From assembly GCF_000718985.1 (NCBI RefSeq), contig NZ_JODL01000010.1, forward strand, positions 77,868 through 141,867: DNA of 64,000 nt, given 5' to 3'. The number at the start of each line of letters is the position of its first letter. The first letter of the stretch is position 1. Below, piece after piece: positions 43,596-52,805 of this stretch. The stretch is from Streptomyces megasporus. GTDB lineage: Bacteria > Actinomycetota > Actinomycetes > Streptomycetales > Streptomycetaceae. Both the position numbers and the translations under genes were made by a program. A model generated the notes under the pieces. It was given only the letters and a program-made list of their open reading frames with translations, searched no databases and had not been told where the DNA came from.

Positions 43596-45236
43596 CTACC
43601 GCGACCGGCGCCCCGCCGTCGTCGCGCGGTGGATCGCGTCCCGGGCCGGGGCCAGCAGGTAGTGGTCGAGGGGGCGTTCGGCGGCGAGGGCCGCGCGGGC
43701 CGCGTTGGCGCCGCAGGCGCCGTGGACGCCGCCGCCCGGATGGGCGGAGGACGAGGCGAGGTAGAGGTCCCGGACGGGAGTGGTGGCCCGGCCCGCGCCG
43801 GGGACGGGACGGAAGAAGAGCTGCTGGTGGACGGCGGCGGTGCCGCCGTTGAGGGCGCCGCCGACCAGGTTCTCGTCGAGGGCGTTCAGATCCGGCGGGG
43901 CCAGGATCCGACGGGCGACGACGCGGTCGCGGAAGCCCGGAGCGCGGCGTTCGACCTCCGCCTCCACCCGGTCGGCCATGGCCTCCCGCTCGCCCGGTCC
44001 CCAGGCGCCCGTGACGCTCCCGTCGCCCGCGTCCTCGCGGACGCGTTGCGGCAGGTGGGTGTAGGCCCAGGCCGACTCGGTGCCGGCGGGGGAGCGGGTC
44101 GGGTCGGAGACGGTCATCTGGCCGAGCAGGCAGAACGGCCGGTCCGGGACGGCGCCGGTGGCCAACTGGGCACTGTGGCGGGTGAGGTGGTCCATGCCGT
44201 CGGCCAGGTGGACGGTGCCGGCCCCGGCCGCCTCGGGGGCGGTCCAGGGGATGGGCCCGGACAGCGCCCAGTCCACCTTGAACGTCGAGGCGTCCCACTG
44301 GAAGCGGCGGATGTCGTCCCGCAACCGGGCCGGAAGGTGCTCCCCGTCGACCAGCCCGCCGTACAGGGCGGGGGCGGAGACGTCCGCCAGGACCGCGCGG
44401 CGGGCGCGCACGGCGTCCCCGTCGTCGGTGACCACGCCGAGCGCGCGCCCGTCCGCGACGACCACCTTCGACACGCGGGCCTGGCAGCGGACCGTCCCGC
44501 CGAGCGATTCCAGACGGCGGACCAGGGCCGCGGTGAGCATGCCCGCGCCGCCGGTCGGCACCGGCCAGCCGACCTCCTGGCCCATCATCGCCAGCAGCCA
44601 GCCGTAGATCGTCCCGGCCGTGGACTCGGGGAAGATGTCCGCGTGCAGCGCGCACCCGGCCAGCAGCGTCGGGGCGCCGGGCCCGTCGAACTCCTCCTCG
44701 CCCAGGCGCCGTACGGGCAGCATCAGCATGCGCAGCAGCCGCAGTCCGCCGGCCGCCCGCAGCTTGGCCGCCATGGAGAGCGCGGGACGCACCGGGGGGA
44801 AGGGGGTGAGGAACGCCCGCAGCAGGTCGGGGCCGAGCCGGTCCCACAGATCCGTCAGCCGCAGATAGGCGTCCCCGTCGCCGGGCGCGAAGGTCTCCAG
44901 GTTGCGGGCGGTGTCCTCCCTGTTCCGGTGCAGGACGGCGCAACTCCCGTCGGGGAAGGGGTTGGCGACGACGGCCGGCGCGTGGCTCCACGTCAGGCCC
45001 CAGCGCTCCAGCTCCAGGGCGCGGATGGTGGGGGAGGCGGCGGCCAGCGGATAGAAGGAGCTGAACAGGTCGTTGACGTAGTCGGGGTGGACGCCGCGGT
45101 CGCTGCGGACGGCGCCGCCGGGTTCGGGCTGGGCCTCCAGGACCAGCACCCGCCAACCGGCGTCCGCCAGCATGTTCGCGGCGACCAGCCCGTTGGGGCC
45201 GGCTCCCACCACGACGGCGTCGGGCGCGTCGGTCAT
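43596..45236 (-). CDS. Phytoene-desaturase-like FAD-dependent oxidoreductase
   Basis: 546 residues. The N-terminal dinucleotide-binding motif reads VVVGAGPNGLVAANMLADAGW followed by VLVLEAQPEPGGAVRS, and the C-terminal FAD segment has YLASSSAHPGGGVHGACGANAA, both as in the CrtI/NAD(P)-FAD oxidoreductase family. The substrate region is unlike true carotenoid desaturases of carotenoid clusters, and no crtB/crtE gene is nearby, so carotenoid synthesis is unlikely. It is the third gene of an operon with an SRPBCC protein and a small conserved protein; 70 bp separate it from the latter. Possible roles include oxidation of a lipid or isoprenoid bound by the SRPBCC protein. Confidence 0.85.
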   Translation of the reverse strand: MTDAPDAVVVGAGPNGLVAANMLADAGWRVLVLEAQPEPGGAVRSDRGVHPDYVNDLFSSFYPLAAASPTIRALELERWGLTWSHAPAVVANPFPDGSCAVLHRNREDTARNLETFAPGDGDAYLRLTDLWDRLGPDLLRAFLTPFPPVRPALSMAAKLRAAGGLRLLRMLMLPVRRLGEEEFDGPGAPTLLAGCALHADIFPESTAGTIYGWLLAMMGQEVGWPVPTGGAGMLTAALVRRLESLGGTVRCQARVSKVVVADGRALGVVTDDGDAVRARRAVLADVSAPALYGGLVDGEHLPARLRDDIRRFQWDASTFKVDWALSGPIPWTAPEAAGAGTVHLADGMDHLTRHSAQLATGAVPDRPFCLLGQMTVSDPTRSPAGTESAWAYTHLPQRVREDAGDGSVTGAWGPGEREAMADRVEAEVERRAPGFRDRVVARRILAPPDLNALDENLVGGALNGGTAAVHQQLFFRPVPGAGRATTPVRDLYLASSSAHPGGGVHGACGANAARAALAAERPLDHYLLAPARDAIHRATTAGRRSR

Positions 45237-45306
45237 CGGTGACTCCTGGTGGTTCCTGCGGACGGGACGGGAAGTGGTGTGGCGGGACGGACCGGTCGGG
45301 GCCGGG

Positions 45307-45771
45307 TCAGGCGCGGGGGGTGTCGGGGTGGGCGGTGTGGGCGGCGTGGCCGTGGGTGCGCCGGGCCTCCTTCATCTCCGCCTCGTACAGGTGGCGCAGG
45401 CCCCCCACCAGATCGCGCACCCGCTCCTCGGCGGCGACGAACGGCCGGTAGTAGTGGTCGTCGTAGCCCTCGACGATCTGGAACGTCCAGTGGCCGGGAA
45501 TCACGTTGCGGCCGAGGATCTCGGTCTCCAGCAGGTCCGCCTCCCGGCCGTGCCCGGCGGCGCGGAGCAGCTCCACGGCCTCGCCCAGCAGCAGGTCGGC
45601 CCGGCCGGTCGTCTGGTGGAAGGAGTACAGGTGTCCACGGGCCCGTTCGGTGGCCTCCAGGGCCTCGGAGACCTTGCCGACGGCCTCGACGGTGGCGTCG
45701 TCCACACCCGGTGGCCGGCGGTGGGCCCGGTCGGGGCGGTCCCCGGCGGGTCGGTCGTCGGTGTGCGTCAT
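45307..45771 (-). CDS. Small conserved helical protein of unknown function
   Basis: 154 residues with no signal or membrane segment. A central helical block (VSEALEATERARGHLYSFHQTTGRADLLL) is followed by ADLLETEILGRNVIPGHWTF and EGYDDHYYRPFVAAEERV, which I recognise as recurring in actinobacteria without an assigned function. The ATG overlaps the stop of the SRPBCC gene by 4 nt, so it is co-translated with it. The tail is His/Thr-rich. Confidence 0.7.
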   Translation of the reverse strand: MTHTDDRPAGDRPDRAHRRPPGVDDATVEAVGKVSEALEATERARGHLYSFHQTTGRADLLLGEAVELLRAAGHGREADLLETEILGRNVIPGHWTFQIVEGYDDHYYRPFVAAEERVRDLVGGLRHLYEAEMKEARRTHGHAAHTAHPDTPRA

Positions 45772-46235
45772 ACGTGCTGTCCCGCTTCCTTGTCCTGTCG
45801 CGAGCGGCCTTCCTCCACCACGCTCCTCAGCCGCGACAGCATCAGTCGGTGCCGCAGTTGCAGCGCCACGTCCAGGGGAGCGGTGTGGAGTCGGGCGACG
45901 GCGCCGCGCAGGGGGTGCTCGTCCATGGTGATCAGCGTGCCCTCGCCCCAGGGGGTGACGCGGATGGCGATGCGGGCGGTGCCCAGTCGTCCCGCCGACG
46001 CCTCCAACTCCAGCCGCTCGGGCGGCTCGTGGACGCGGACGATGGTGTGGCCCTGCACGGTCAGCGGTCCCCTGCCGATCGCGTAGCGCAGGGTGGTGCC
46101 GACCTCGGGCCAGTGGCCCTCGGACTCGTGGGTCTCGCGGGTGCCCACGACCCACTTCTGGTACTGGTCGGCGTCGCCGAGCACGCTCCACACCCTGTCG
46201 GGCTTCCTGTTCACCCATACGTGTCGCACAGCCAT
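45768..46235 (-). CDS. SRPBCC-family (START-like) lipid/small-molecule binding protein
   Basis: 155 residues spanning the whole helix-grip fold: VWVNRKPDRVWSVLGDADQYQKWVVG at the start, a central antiparallel sheet with GHTIVRVHEPPERLELEA, TPWGEGTLITMDEHPLRG and a long C-terminal helix (LQLRHRLMLSRLRSVVEEGRS). This polyketide-cyclase/dehydrase-like group binds hydrophobic ligands. As the first gene of the three-gene operon it may carry or position the substrate of the FAD oxidoreductase. It is divergent from the Gfo/Idh/MocA gene. Confidence 0.85.
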   Translation of the reverse strand: MAVRHVWVNRKPDRVWSVLGDADQYQKWVVGTRETHESEGHWPEVGTTLRYAIGRGPLTVQGHTIVRVHEPPERLELEASAGRLGTARIAIRVTPWGEGTLITMDEHPLRGAVARLHTAPLDVALQLRHRLMLSRLRSVVEEGRSRQDKEAGQHV

Positions 46236-46466
46236 GCCGGGCGCGTACCCGCTTTTCCGCGATGCACCGCCCGGAGCGGGCGCGGCCCCTTCGGATGGGC
46301 GAGTCTCCTCACCGGCGAGCCCGTACTCGTCCCCGGCCGGTCCCGAACCCGCCCCGGACCCCGCCCCCGACCGACGGGGAGGGGGATGTCGCGGCCCGGT
46401 GGGCGTCCGGCATAGTGGGCGACGCCCCACCCGTCTTGACCGGTACGGCCAAGGAGGCGCCGCGAC

Positions 46467-47363
46467 ATGAGATTCGGCCTGCTCGGTACCGGCCCCTGGG
46501 CGGAACTCGCCCACGGTCCCGCACTGCGAGCCCATCCCGATGTCGAGTTGGCGGGGGTGTGGGGTCGTCGCCCGGAAGCGGCGGCGGACATCGCCGAACG
46601 CTTCGGCGGCCGGCCCTACGACGACGTGGACGCCCTGATCGCCGACTGTGACGCGGTCGCGGTGGCGCTGCCGCCGGACATACAGGCGCCCCTGGCCGTA
46701 CGGGCGGCCAAGGCCGGGCGCCATCTGCTGCTGGACAAGCCGCCGGCCACCACCGTGGCCGGCGCCCGCGAGATCGCCGACGCGGTGGAGGCGGCGGGCG
46801 TGGCCTCGGTCGTCTTCTTCACCCTGCGGTTCCGCCCCGAGACGGCGGCGTGGATCGAGGAGCAGCGGGAGACGGGGGGTTGGCAGCTCGGCCGCGCCGA
46901 CTGGCTCGGAGGGATCTTCGGCGAGGGCGCCGAGCACAGCCCGTTCGCGGCCTCGCCCTGGCGGCGGGAGAAGGGCGGGCTGTGGGACGTCGGCCCGCAC
47001 GCCCTGTCCGTGCTGCTGCCGGTGCTCGGCGACGTGGCCGACCTGGACGGTTCGGTGGCCGCCGTCTCCGGCGCCGGGGAGGTCGTCCAGCTCGCCCTGC
47101 GGCACGCCTCGGGCGCCTCCAGCACCTGCGCGCTCGGTCTCGCCGTGGCCCCGGCGGCGTCCGTGACCCGGGTGGAACTGCGCGGCGCCTCGGGCGCGGT
47201 GACGCTGCCCGAGGGGGAGACGGACGCGGTCGCCGCCCTGGGGCACGCCGTGGACGCGCTGCTCGCCTCGGCCCGCACCGGTGAACCGCACCCGTGCGAC
47301 ATACGGTTCGGGGTGCGGGTGACGGAGATCCTGGCGGCGGCGGAGGCCCGGCTCGCCGGCTGA
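46467..47363 (+). CDS. Gfo/Idh/MocA-family NAD(P)-dependent oxidoreductase
   Basis: 298 residues. The Rossmann start is FGLLGTGPWAELAHGPAL, with VALPPDIQAPLAVRAAKAG and the HLLLDKPPATT segment containing the conserved catalytic lysine of this family (EKP-type motif). The C-terminal sheet domain includes GGLWDVGPHALSVLLPVLG, where the aspartate-histidine pair is found. Members oxidise sugars, inositols or related alcohols. AAGGAGG lies 9 nt upstream. No sugar-catabolic partner is adjacent, so the substrate is not indicated. Confidence 0.9.
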   Translation: MRFGLLGTGPWAELAHGPALRAHPDVELAGVWGRRPEAAADIAERFGGRPYDDVDALIADCDAVAVALPPDIQAPLAVRAAKAGRHLLLDKPPATTVAGAREIADAVEAAGVASVVFFTLRFRPETAAWIEEQRETGGWQLGRADWLGGIFGEGAEHSPFAASPWRREKGGLWDVGPHALSVLLPVLGDVADLDGSVAAVSGAGEVVQLALRHASGASSTCALGLAVAPAASVTRVELRGASGAVTLPEGETDAVAALGHAVDALLASARTGEPHPCDIRFGVRVTEILAAAEARLAG

Positions 47364-47941
47364 CCCCGACGGGACGCACGTCCGCCGCCGCGTCCGCCGG
47401 CCGCCACCCGGCGACGGGGTGCGCGGAGTTCGTGGCGGCGGGAACACGCCACGCCTCCCGAGGTCCCCGGGGAACGGGACGGGAGCGGGATGTCACCCGT
47501 TCGAGTGATGGAACATGTGTCCGGCTTTGGCCATGCATTTCCGGAGCGTAAACCCCGGCAAAGAGGGACGAACGCGCTGTACCGGGTGCTGACGCTCGCC
47601 CGCGAACCGTCCGCGTGACCGCATATTCGGATCGTATTTGTCAAGTCTCTGCGACGGCCCGCCGGATCCCCCTATGCTCCCTGTCACGCAGCGAGTCGTC
47701 CCCGTCACGGCTTGTCGTCGCCGTGCGTGATGTCCTGACGCCCGCACGCCCCGACAGCGGGGACGCCCAGGGGAGCAGTCCGCCTCCGAGGGCCTCCCCT
47801 GGGGCGGGCGTATGCCAGGGGTCCGTGCCACCGGCGCATTCCCCGACGTGCCGCCTCCCCACCGCACCCGCCGCCCCGCACCACCGTCCCGTCCACCCTC
47901 CGACCCGTTCCCCCGTCCACCGTCCACCCCGAAGTCCGAGG
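47364..47941 (+). other. Long leader region of the conservon
   Basis: 578 bp with no supported gene. TATGCT (47673-47678) with TGCGAC 17 bp before it is a possible promoter, giving a leader of more than 250 nt. Within that leader, arms 47764-47775 and 47794-47806 (CGCCCAGGGGAG / CTCCCCTGGGGCG) form a 12-bp stem with one bulge, and the segment up to the start codon is unusually C-rich on the + strand. Confidence 0.5.
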
Positions 47942-49450
47942 ATGCCCATGGAGCCTGCCGGCTCGTCGACGGGAGGCCGACGCCCCGCCCGCGGGGGCGT
48001 GTGGCTCGTCCCCCCTGTACTGGTCACCGCCTGCGCGGTCGCAGCCCTGTTCGCCGTCGCCGACGAGGCCCGGGCCGCGGTCGCCTGGTGCGGGGCCGCG
48101 GCGGTGCTCGCGGTCGCCGTGGCCGCCTACGAGGCGGTGCGCCGAGGACGCGCGATCACCGCCCTGGAACAGCGCGCCGAACGTCAACTCGCGGACCTCG
48201 AACGGTACTGCCACAAGGTCATGCCCCCCATCGTCGCGGCCGTCCAGCGCGGCGAGGCGCCCGCCGACGTGGTGCCCGCCTCCCTGCACCCGGCCGACTC
48301 CGACCCGCGACTGGTCGCCGCCCACCGGGAGTTGACCCGCGTGGTGGTGCAGGCGGTCCAGGACCGCGAGTACCAGCGCGACTCCGCCCGCCGCGCGATC
48401 GTCAACATCGCCTGCCGCATCCAGGCCGAGATCCACCGCCTCCAGGCCGACCTGCGCAGGATGCAGTTCAAACACCCCGGCCCGGAGATCCTGGGCGATC
48501 TGATGCACCTGGAGCACGGCGTCAACGTCGCCGGCCGCGTCGCCACCAGCCTGGCCGTCCTCGGCGGCGGCAGCCCGGCGCGCCAGTGGCAGAAGCCGGT
48601 CTCGCTCTACGACGTGCTGCGCGCGGGCAGCGCCCCCATCGCCGAGTACCTGCGCATCGAACTCCACCGCGTCGCCGAGGTCGCGGTGCACGGCCCGGTC
48701 GTCGAGCCGCTGAGCCTGGTCTTCAGCGAACTGATGGACAACGCCACCCGCTACTCCCCGCCCAGCACCAAGGTGATCGTCAACACCGAGGAGGTGGCCT
48801 CCGGGATCGAGGTCTCCATCGAGGACAAGGGCGTCGGCCTCACCGAGGAGACTCGCGAACACGCCGAGTTCCTGCTCACCCAGGCGGCCGACGGCCTGGA
48901 CCTGGAGGACCTCGGCGAGACGGCCCGCATGGGCCTGCGCGTCGCGGGCATCATGGCGGGCCGGCTCAACCTGCGGATCTCCCTGCGCCCCTCCACCTGC
49001 GACGGTGTCCGCGCGGTCGTCTTCGTCCCGCACTCCCTGCTCACCGCACTGCCCAAGGACGGCCTGCTCCGCGTCGGCGGCCGTCCCCCCGGCCCCGTGC
49101 CCCGACGGCCGAGGGCGACCGACCCGCGCCCGGACGCGGTGGAGGAGACGGTCGCCGTCGAACGGAACGCCAACGGGCTGCCCCAGCGCCGCCGCCGGCA
49201 CGCCGTCCGGGCCACGGGCGGGGCGCCGGGAGCCCCGTCCGCCGTCCCCGCCGCGCGGCGGGCGGACGGCCGACCGCCCCTGGAGGTCCACCCCGACACG
49301 GGACTGTGGATGGGCGCCTTCTTCGCCGGGCCCGACGAGAGGGACGCGGGCGACGGGAGGGGCACCGCTCCCCGAACGCCCCCCGCATCCCCCGCACCCC
49401 CCAGACCCCGAACAACCCCGGCGACCGGCGACGAGTCGCGGACCCAGTAG
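47942..49450 (+). CDS. cvnA: Conservon sensor histidine-kinase-like protein (CvnA type)
   Basis: 502 residues. Two hydrophobic segments at about 20-40 and 45-65 anchor it; there is little extracellular sequence. A dimerisation-like helical region follows, then a HATPase domain with the N box FSELMDNATRYSPP, G1 box IEDKGVGL and G2 box MGLRVAGIMAGRLN. No standard H-box histidine (HE/HD-x-x-x) is evident before it, as in other CvnA proteins. The last ~120 residues are Pro/Arg-rich and disordered. In conservons CvnA-D form a membrane complex resembling a eukaryotic G-protein-coupled receptor system. Start MPMEP is chosen because the membrane segments begin right after it. Confidence 0.93.
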   Translation: MPMEPAGSSTGGRRPARGGVWLVPPVLVTACAVAALFAVADEARAAVAWCGAAAVLAVAVAAYEAVRRGRAITALEQRAERQLADLERYCHKVMPPIVAAVQRGEAPADVVPASLHPADSDPRLVAAHRELTRVVVQAVQDREYQRDSARRAIVNIACRIQAEIHRLQADLRRMQFKHPGPEILGDLMHLEHGVNVAGRVATSLAVLGGGSPARQWQKPVSLYDVLRAGSAPIAEYLRIELHRVAEVAVHGPVVEPLSLVFSELMDNATRYSPPSTKVIVNTEEVASGIEVSIEDKGVGLTEETREHAEFLLTQAADGLDLEDLGETARMGLRVAGIMAGRLNLRISLRPSTCDGVRAVVFVPHSLLTALPKDGLLRVGGRPPGPVPRRPRATDPRPDAVEETVAVERNANGLPQRRRRHAVRATGGAPGAPSAVPAARRADGRPPLEVHPDTGLWMGAFFAGPDERDAGDGRGTAPRTPPASPAPPRPRTTPATGDESRTQ

Positions 49451-49470
49451 TGGAATCAGGTGAGTAGCAC

Positions 49471-49881
49471 GTGACGCGGCAGCGGCTCAAGAACATGGAC
49501 TGGATGCTCAAGGACCTGGCCGCCACCGTCCCCCACACCCGGCACATCGTGCTGCTGTCCGCCGACGGGCTGTGCATGGCCCGGTTCGGCGCCGACAAGG
49601 ACACCGCCGACCGGCTGGCCGCCGCGTCCTCCGGACTCAAGAGCCTGGCGCAGTCGGTGGCCGCGGAGCTCCCGCACGGCGAGGGCGAGGTGCGCATGGT
49701 CGTCCTGGAGGTCGACGGCGGCTTCTTCTACCTCATGGCCGCCGCCGCCAACTCCTACCTCGCGGTGACCGCCGACGAGGGCGTGGACGCCGGACTGATG
49801 AGCCGGCGCATGAGGGACTTGGTGATCCGCATCGGCGACCACCTCGCCAGCCCGCCCCGCGCCCCCGAGCAGGCGCGGTGA
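49471..49881 (+). CDS. cvnB: Roadblock/LC7 domain protein (CvnB type)
   Basis: 136 residues, a single roadblock/LC7 fold: HIVLLSADGLCMARFGADKDTADRLAA near the start and MVVLEVDGGFFYLMAAAANSYLAV, as in MglB-like proteins. Such proteins bind and regulate the small GTPase of the same cluster. Starts at GTG 49471, 20 bp after cvnA; its stop overlaps the cvnC GTG by 4 nt. Confidence 0.95.
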   Translation: MTRQRLKNMDWMLKDLAATVPHTRHIVLLSADGLCMARFGADKDTADRLAAASSGLKSLAQSVAAELPHGEGEVRMVVLEVDGGFFYLMAAAANSYLAVTADEGVDAGLMSRRMRDLVIRIGDHLASPPRAPEQAR

Positions 49882-50261
49882 GCGGGGGCGACCGGAAGGG
49901 GGAACGGGACTGGGAGGAGGGCACCCCCGTTCCCCTGTACGTCGTCACCGGCGGGCGCACCGAGGCCGAGGACGCACAGGTGCTGGACCTGGTCACCCTG
50001 ATCGTGGCCCGCTCCGAACCGCGACCCGGCATGCGCCCCGAACACGTCTCCATCCTGCGCATGTGCGCCAACCCGCTCTCCGTGGCCGAGGTGTCGGCGT
50101 ACCTGGACCTGCCGTTCAGCGCCGTCCACGTGCTGCTGGCGGACCTGCTCGCCGAGTCCCTGGTGGAGGCGCGGCAGACCCGCACGGCACACGTCACGGC
50201 CGCCGTGGAACCCGACGTCGAGATCCTGAAAGCGCTGATCGATGGATTACAACGACTCTGA
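49878..50261 (+). CDS. cvnC: DUF742 winged-helix-like protein (CvnC type)
   Basis: 127 residues. Starts PLYVVTGGRTE and continues through RPEHVSILRMCANPLSVAEVSAYLDLPFSAVHVLLADLLAE, the winged-helix part of DUF742, ending with EILKALIDGLQRL, the stereotyped C-terminus. In conservons it sits between the roadblock protein and the GTPase and is thought to be part of their complex. GTG 49878 overlaps cvnB; cvnD starts 20 nt inside its end. Confidence 0.95.
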   Translation: MSGGDRKGERDWEEGTPVPLYVVTGGRTEAEDAQVLDLVTLIVARSEPRPGMRPEHVSILRMCANPLSVAEVSAYLDLPFSAVHVLLADLLAESLVEARQTRTAHVTAAVEPDVEILKALIDGLQRL

Positions 50262-50865
50262 ACTCCCCCTGGGACCGCGGCGCGAGGATCTGCTGCCGAC
50301 CTCGACCGAGAGGTCGGTCAAGGTGGTGGTGGTCGGGGGCTTCGGCGTGGGCAAGACGACCATGGTGCGCTCGGTCAGCGAGATCCGTCCCCTGACCACC
50401 GAGGAGACGATGACCCAGGCCGGTGTCGGCGTGGACGACCTCTTCGGGGTGGAGCGCAAGACCGAGACGACCGTGGCCATGGACTTCGGACGGATCACGC
50501 TCGACGACCGGCTCGTCCTCTACCTGTTCGGCACCCCTGGCCAGCAGCGCTTCTGGTTCCTGTGGAACGGCGTGATCGCGGGCGCGCTCGGCGCGGTGGT
50601 GCTGGTGGACACCCGCCGTCTGGAGGACGGCTTCCCGGCCATGGACCGCCTGGAACAGGGCGGTGTCCCCTTCGTCGTCGCCGTCAACAACTTCCCCGAT
50701 GCCCCGGTGTACCCGGCGTCGGACCTGAGAGCGGCGCTCGACCTGCCCGACCACGTCCCCCTGGTCGACTGCGACGCCCGCAGGCTCGACTCCGGCCGCG
50801 ACGTCCTGCTGACGCTGATGCGCCACCTCTACGACTCCGCCACCGCCACCTCGGAGGCCCCGTGA
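50242..50865 (+). CDS. cvnD: Small Ras-like/MglA-like GTPase (CvnD type)
   Basis: 207 residues. P-loop GGFGVGKTTMV at 32-42, switch region with ETTVAMDFGRI, Walker B-like LFGTPGQQRFWFLW and the base-recognition segment VVAVNNFPDAP in place of the usual NKxD. It is the signalling GTPase of the conservon; its nucleotide state is presumably tuned by CvnB. The ATG lies inside cvnC and the stop overlaps the P450 reading frame by 4 nt, so all four products and the P450 form one coupled unit. Confidence 0.95.
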   Translation: MDYNDSELPLGPRREDLLPTSTERSVKVVVVGGFGVGKTTMVRSVSEIRPLTTEETMTQAGVGVDDLFGVERKTETTVAMDFGRITLDDRLVLYLFGTPGQQRFWFLWNGVIAGALGAVVLVDTRRLEDGFPAMDRLEQGGVPFVVAVNNFPDAPVYPASDLRAALDLPDHVPLVDCDARRLDSGRDVLLTLMRHLYDSATATSEAP

Positions 50866-52408
50866 CCACGCCATCCCCCGACTCCGCACCGACCGGGGCG
50901 CACACCGGACCCCTCTTCGGTGCCGCGGCGCCCCCGCCGGGCTGCCCCGCCCACGCCCCCGCCCACGCTTCCTCCCGAGCGCCCTCCGACCCGGACCGGG
51001 GGCCCGGCGGCGTCGTCCGGCTGTACGGACCCACCGCCACGGCCGACCCCATGGGGGTCTACGAACGGCTGCGCGCCGAACACGGCGCCATCGCCCCGTC
51101 CTGCTGGAGGGCGACGTCCCCGCCTGGCTCGTCCTCGGCTACGACGAGATCCTCCGGATCGCCCGCAACCCGCGCCGTTTCGCCCGCGACACCCGGCACT
51201 GGCGCGACCGGGCGGAGGGGAGGGTCCCCGACGACTCCCCGCTGATGCCGGTGCTGGCCTGGCGACCCGACTGCATCTCCCAGGACGGGCACGAGCACAA
51301 GCGGCTGCGCGGCGCGGTCAAGGACAGCCTGGAGAGCTTCGACCGCCGCGCCATCCGCCGCCACGTCCACCGACGCTCCCACCAACTCGTCGACGGGTTC
51401 GCCGGGGCCGGACACGTCGAGTTGGTCGGCCGGTTCGCCGAGCTGCTGCCGATGATGGTGCTGACCGACCTCTTCGGCCTCCCCGACGACGAGGGGGCCC
51501 GGCTGGTCGAAGCCAGCCGACAGCTCGTCAAGGGCACCGAGAAGGCGCTGGAGGCCGACCGCCACATCCACGAGATCCTGGGCCGGTTGGTGGTGGAGAA
51601 GCACCGCGCGCCCGGGCCCGACCTCGCCTCCTGGCTGATCGCGCACGAGGCGAACCTCGACGACGAGGAGGTCCGACAGCACCTGCGGCTGGTTCTGGTC
51701 CTGGCCAACGAGACCACCACCAACCTGATGGTCAACACGCTGCGGATGGTCCTCACCGACCCGCGCTTCCGCGGCACTCTCGACGGCGGCCGGATGACGC
51801 TCCAGGCCGCCGTCGAGCAGATCCTGTGGGACGAGCCGCCGCTGATGGTGCTTCCGGGACGGTTCCCCACCCACGACATGGAGATCGCCGGACGGGAGGT
51901 CCGCGAGGGGGACCTGCTGCTGCTCTGTGTGGCCGCCGGGAACGTCGACCCGGCGATCGGCCGGACGGCCGGCGAGGAGATGTACGGCAACCGTTCGCAC
52001 CTGGCGTTCAACAGCGGGCCGCACGAGTGCCCGGGGCAGGACATCGGGCGGGCCGTCACCGGCTCCGGCATCGAGACCCTGCTCGCCAGGCTGCCGGACC
52101 TGCGACTGGCCGTCCCCGAGGACGAGTTGACCTGGACCGCCACCTCCTGGTCCCGCCGCCTGGACGCCCTGCCCGTCCGTTTCACCCCGCGCCACGCCCG
52201 CAACCCGTTCGCGCCCCCGCCCGCCCCGCGGTCGGACACGGTGACGGCGACGGGCGTGACGGCGGCGGGAGCGACGGCGGCCGGTGCGGCGCCGGCGTCG
52301 GCGGGCGACACGGCGCCGGCGCCCCGCCAGAGGCCGCCCCGCCGGTGGCGGCGCCTGGTGCGACCGGGGGACGCGGCCGGACCGGGGCGCCAGCACCCCA
52401 CGGGGTGA
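50862..52408 (+). pseudogene. CYP157-type cytochrome P450 of the conservon, interrupted by a one-base frameshift
   Basis: GTG at 50862 opens a frame that reads PMGVYERLRAEHGAIAP and then breaks. Homology resumes one frame back at 51098 (VLLEGDVPAWLVLGYDEIL) and continues to 52408. Adding one C to the CCCC run at 51094-51097 restores a ~515-residue P450. The I helix has LANETTTN and the heme loop FNSGPHECPG with Cys at 52028-52030. The K helix reads EQILWD, so the usual ExxR pair is missing, as known for CYP157 enzymes of Streptomyces conservons. The last ~75 residues form an Ala/Pro/Arg tail. Either a real inactivation or a homopolymer base-calling error. Confidence 0.88.
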
Positions 52409-52441
52409 ACCGCGCGCCCACCGCACCGTGCGGGTGGGGCC

Positions 52442-52801
52442 CTAGCGGGACAGCGCGTCGCGCACGGCGTCCTCGGAGCGCGCCACGACGGCCGAGCCGT
52501 CGTCGGCGGTGATGATCGGCCGCTGGATCAGCCGCGGGTGCCTCGCCAGCGCCTCGATCCACCGGTCCCGCTCGGCGGGCTCCCTCGGCCAGGACTTCAG
52601 GCCCAGCTCCTTGGCCTCGGCCTCCTGCGTCCGGGTGATGTCCCACGGCTCCAGCCCGAGCCGCTCCAGCACCTCCCGCAGCTCCCGCTCGCTCGGCGGG
52701 TCCTCCAGATAGCGGCGGACGGTGTACTCGGCGCCCTCGGCGTCCAGCAGGTTCACCGCGCTGCGGCACTTCGAGCAGGCGGGATTGATCCAGATCTCCA
52801 T
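52442..52801 (-). CDS. ArsC/Spx-family thioredoxin-fold reductase
   Basis: 119 residues, the typical size. Active-site motif NPACSKCRSA near residue 7 has the catalytic cysteine and a second cysteine three residues later, an arrangement seen in Spx/MgsR and some glutaredoxin-type arsenate reductases. The body follows the ArsC pattern with VRRYLEDPPSERELREVL, GLEPWDITR and RPIITADDGSAVVAR, where a conserved arginine and proline sit near the active site. It starts 4 bp after the stop of the flavin-binding-like gene and is the last gene of the ArsR-SulP operon. Arsenate reduction is plausible but not proven; no ArsB/Acr3 efflux pump is nearby. Confidence 0.85.
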   Translation of the reverse strand: MEIWINPACSKCRSAVNLLDAEGAEYTVRRYLEDPPSERELREVLERLGLEPWDITRTQEAEAKELGLKSWPREPAERDRWIEALARHPRLIQRPIITADDGSAVVARSEDAVRDALSR

Positions 52802-52805
52802 GGGC

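Noticed and set aside
43596..45236. Carotenoid biosynthesis cluster
   Set aside because: No phytoene synthase, GGPP synthase or lycopene cyclase nearby; the desaturase-like protein alone does not indicate carotenoids.
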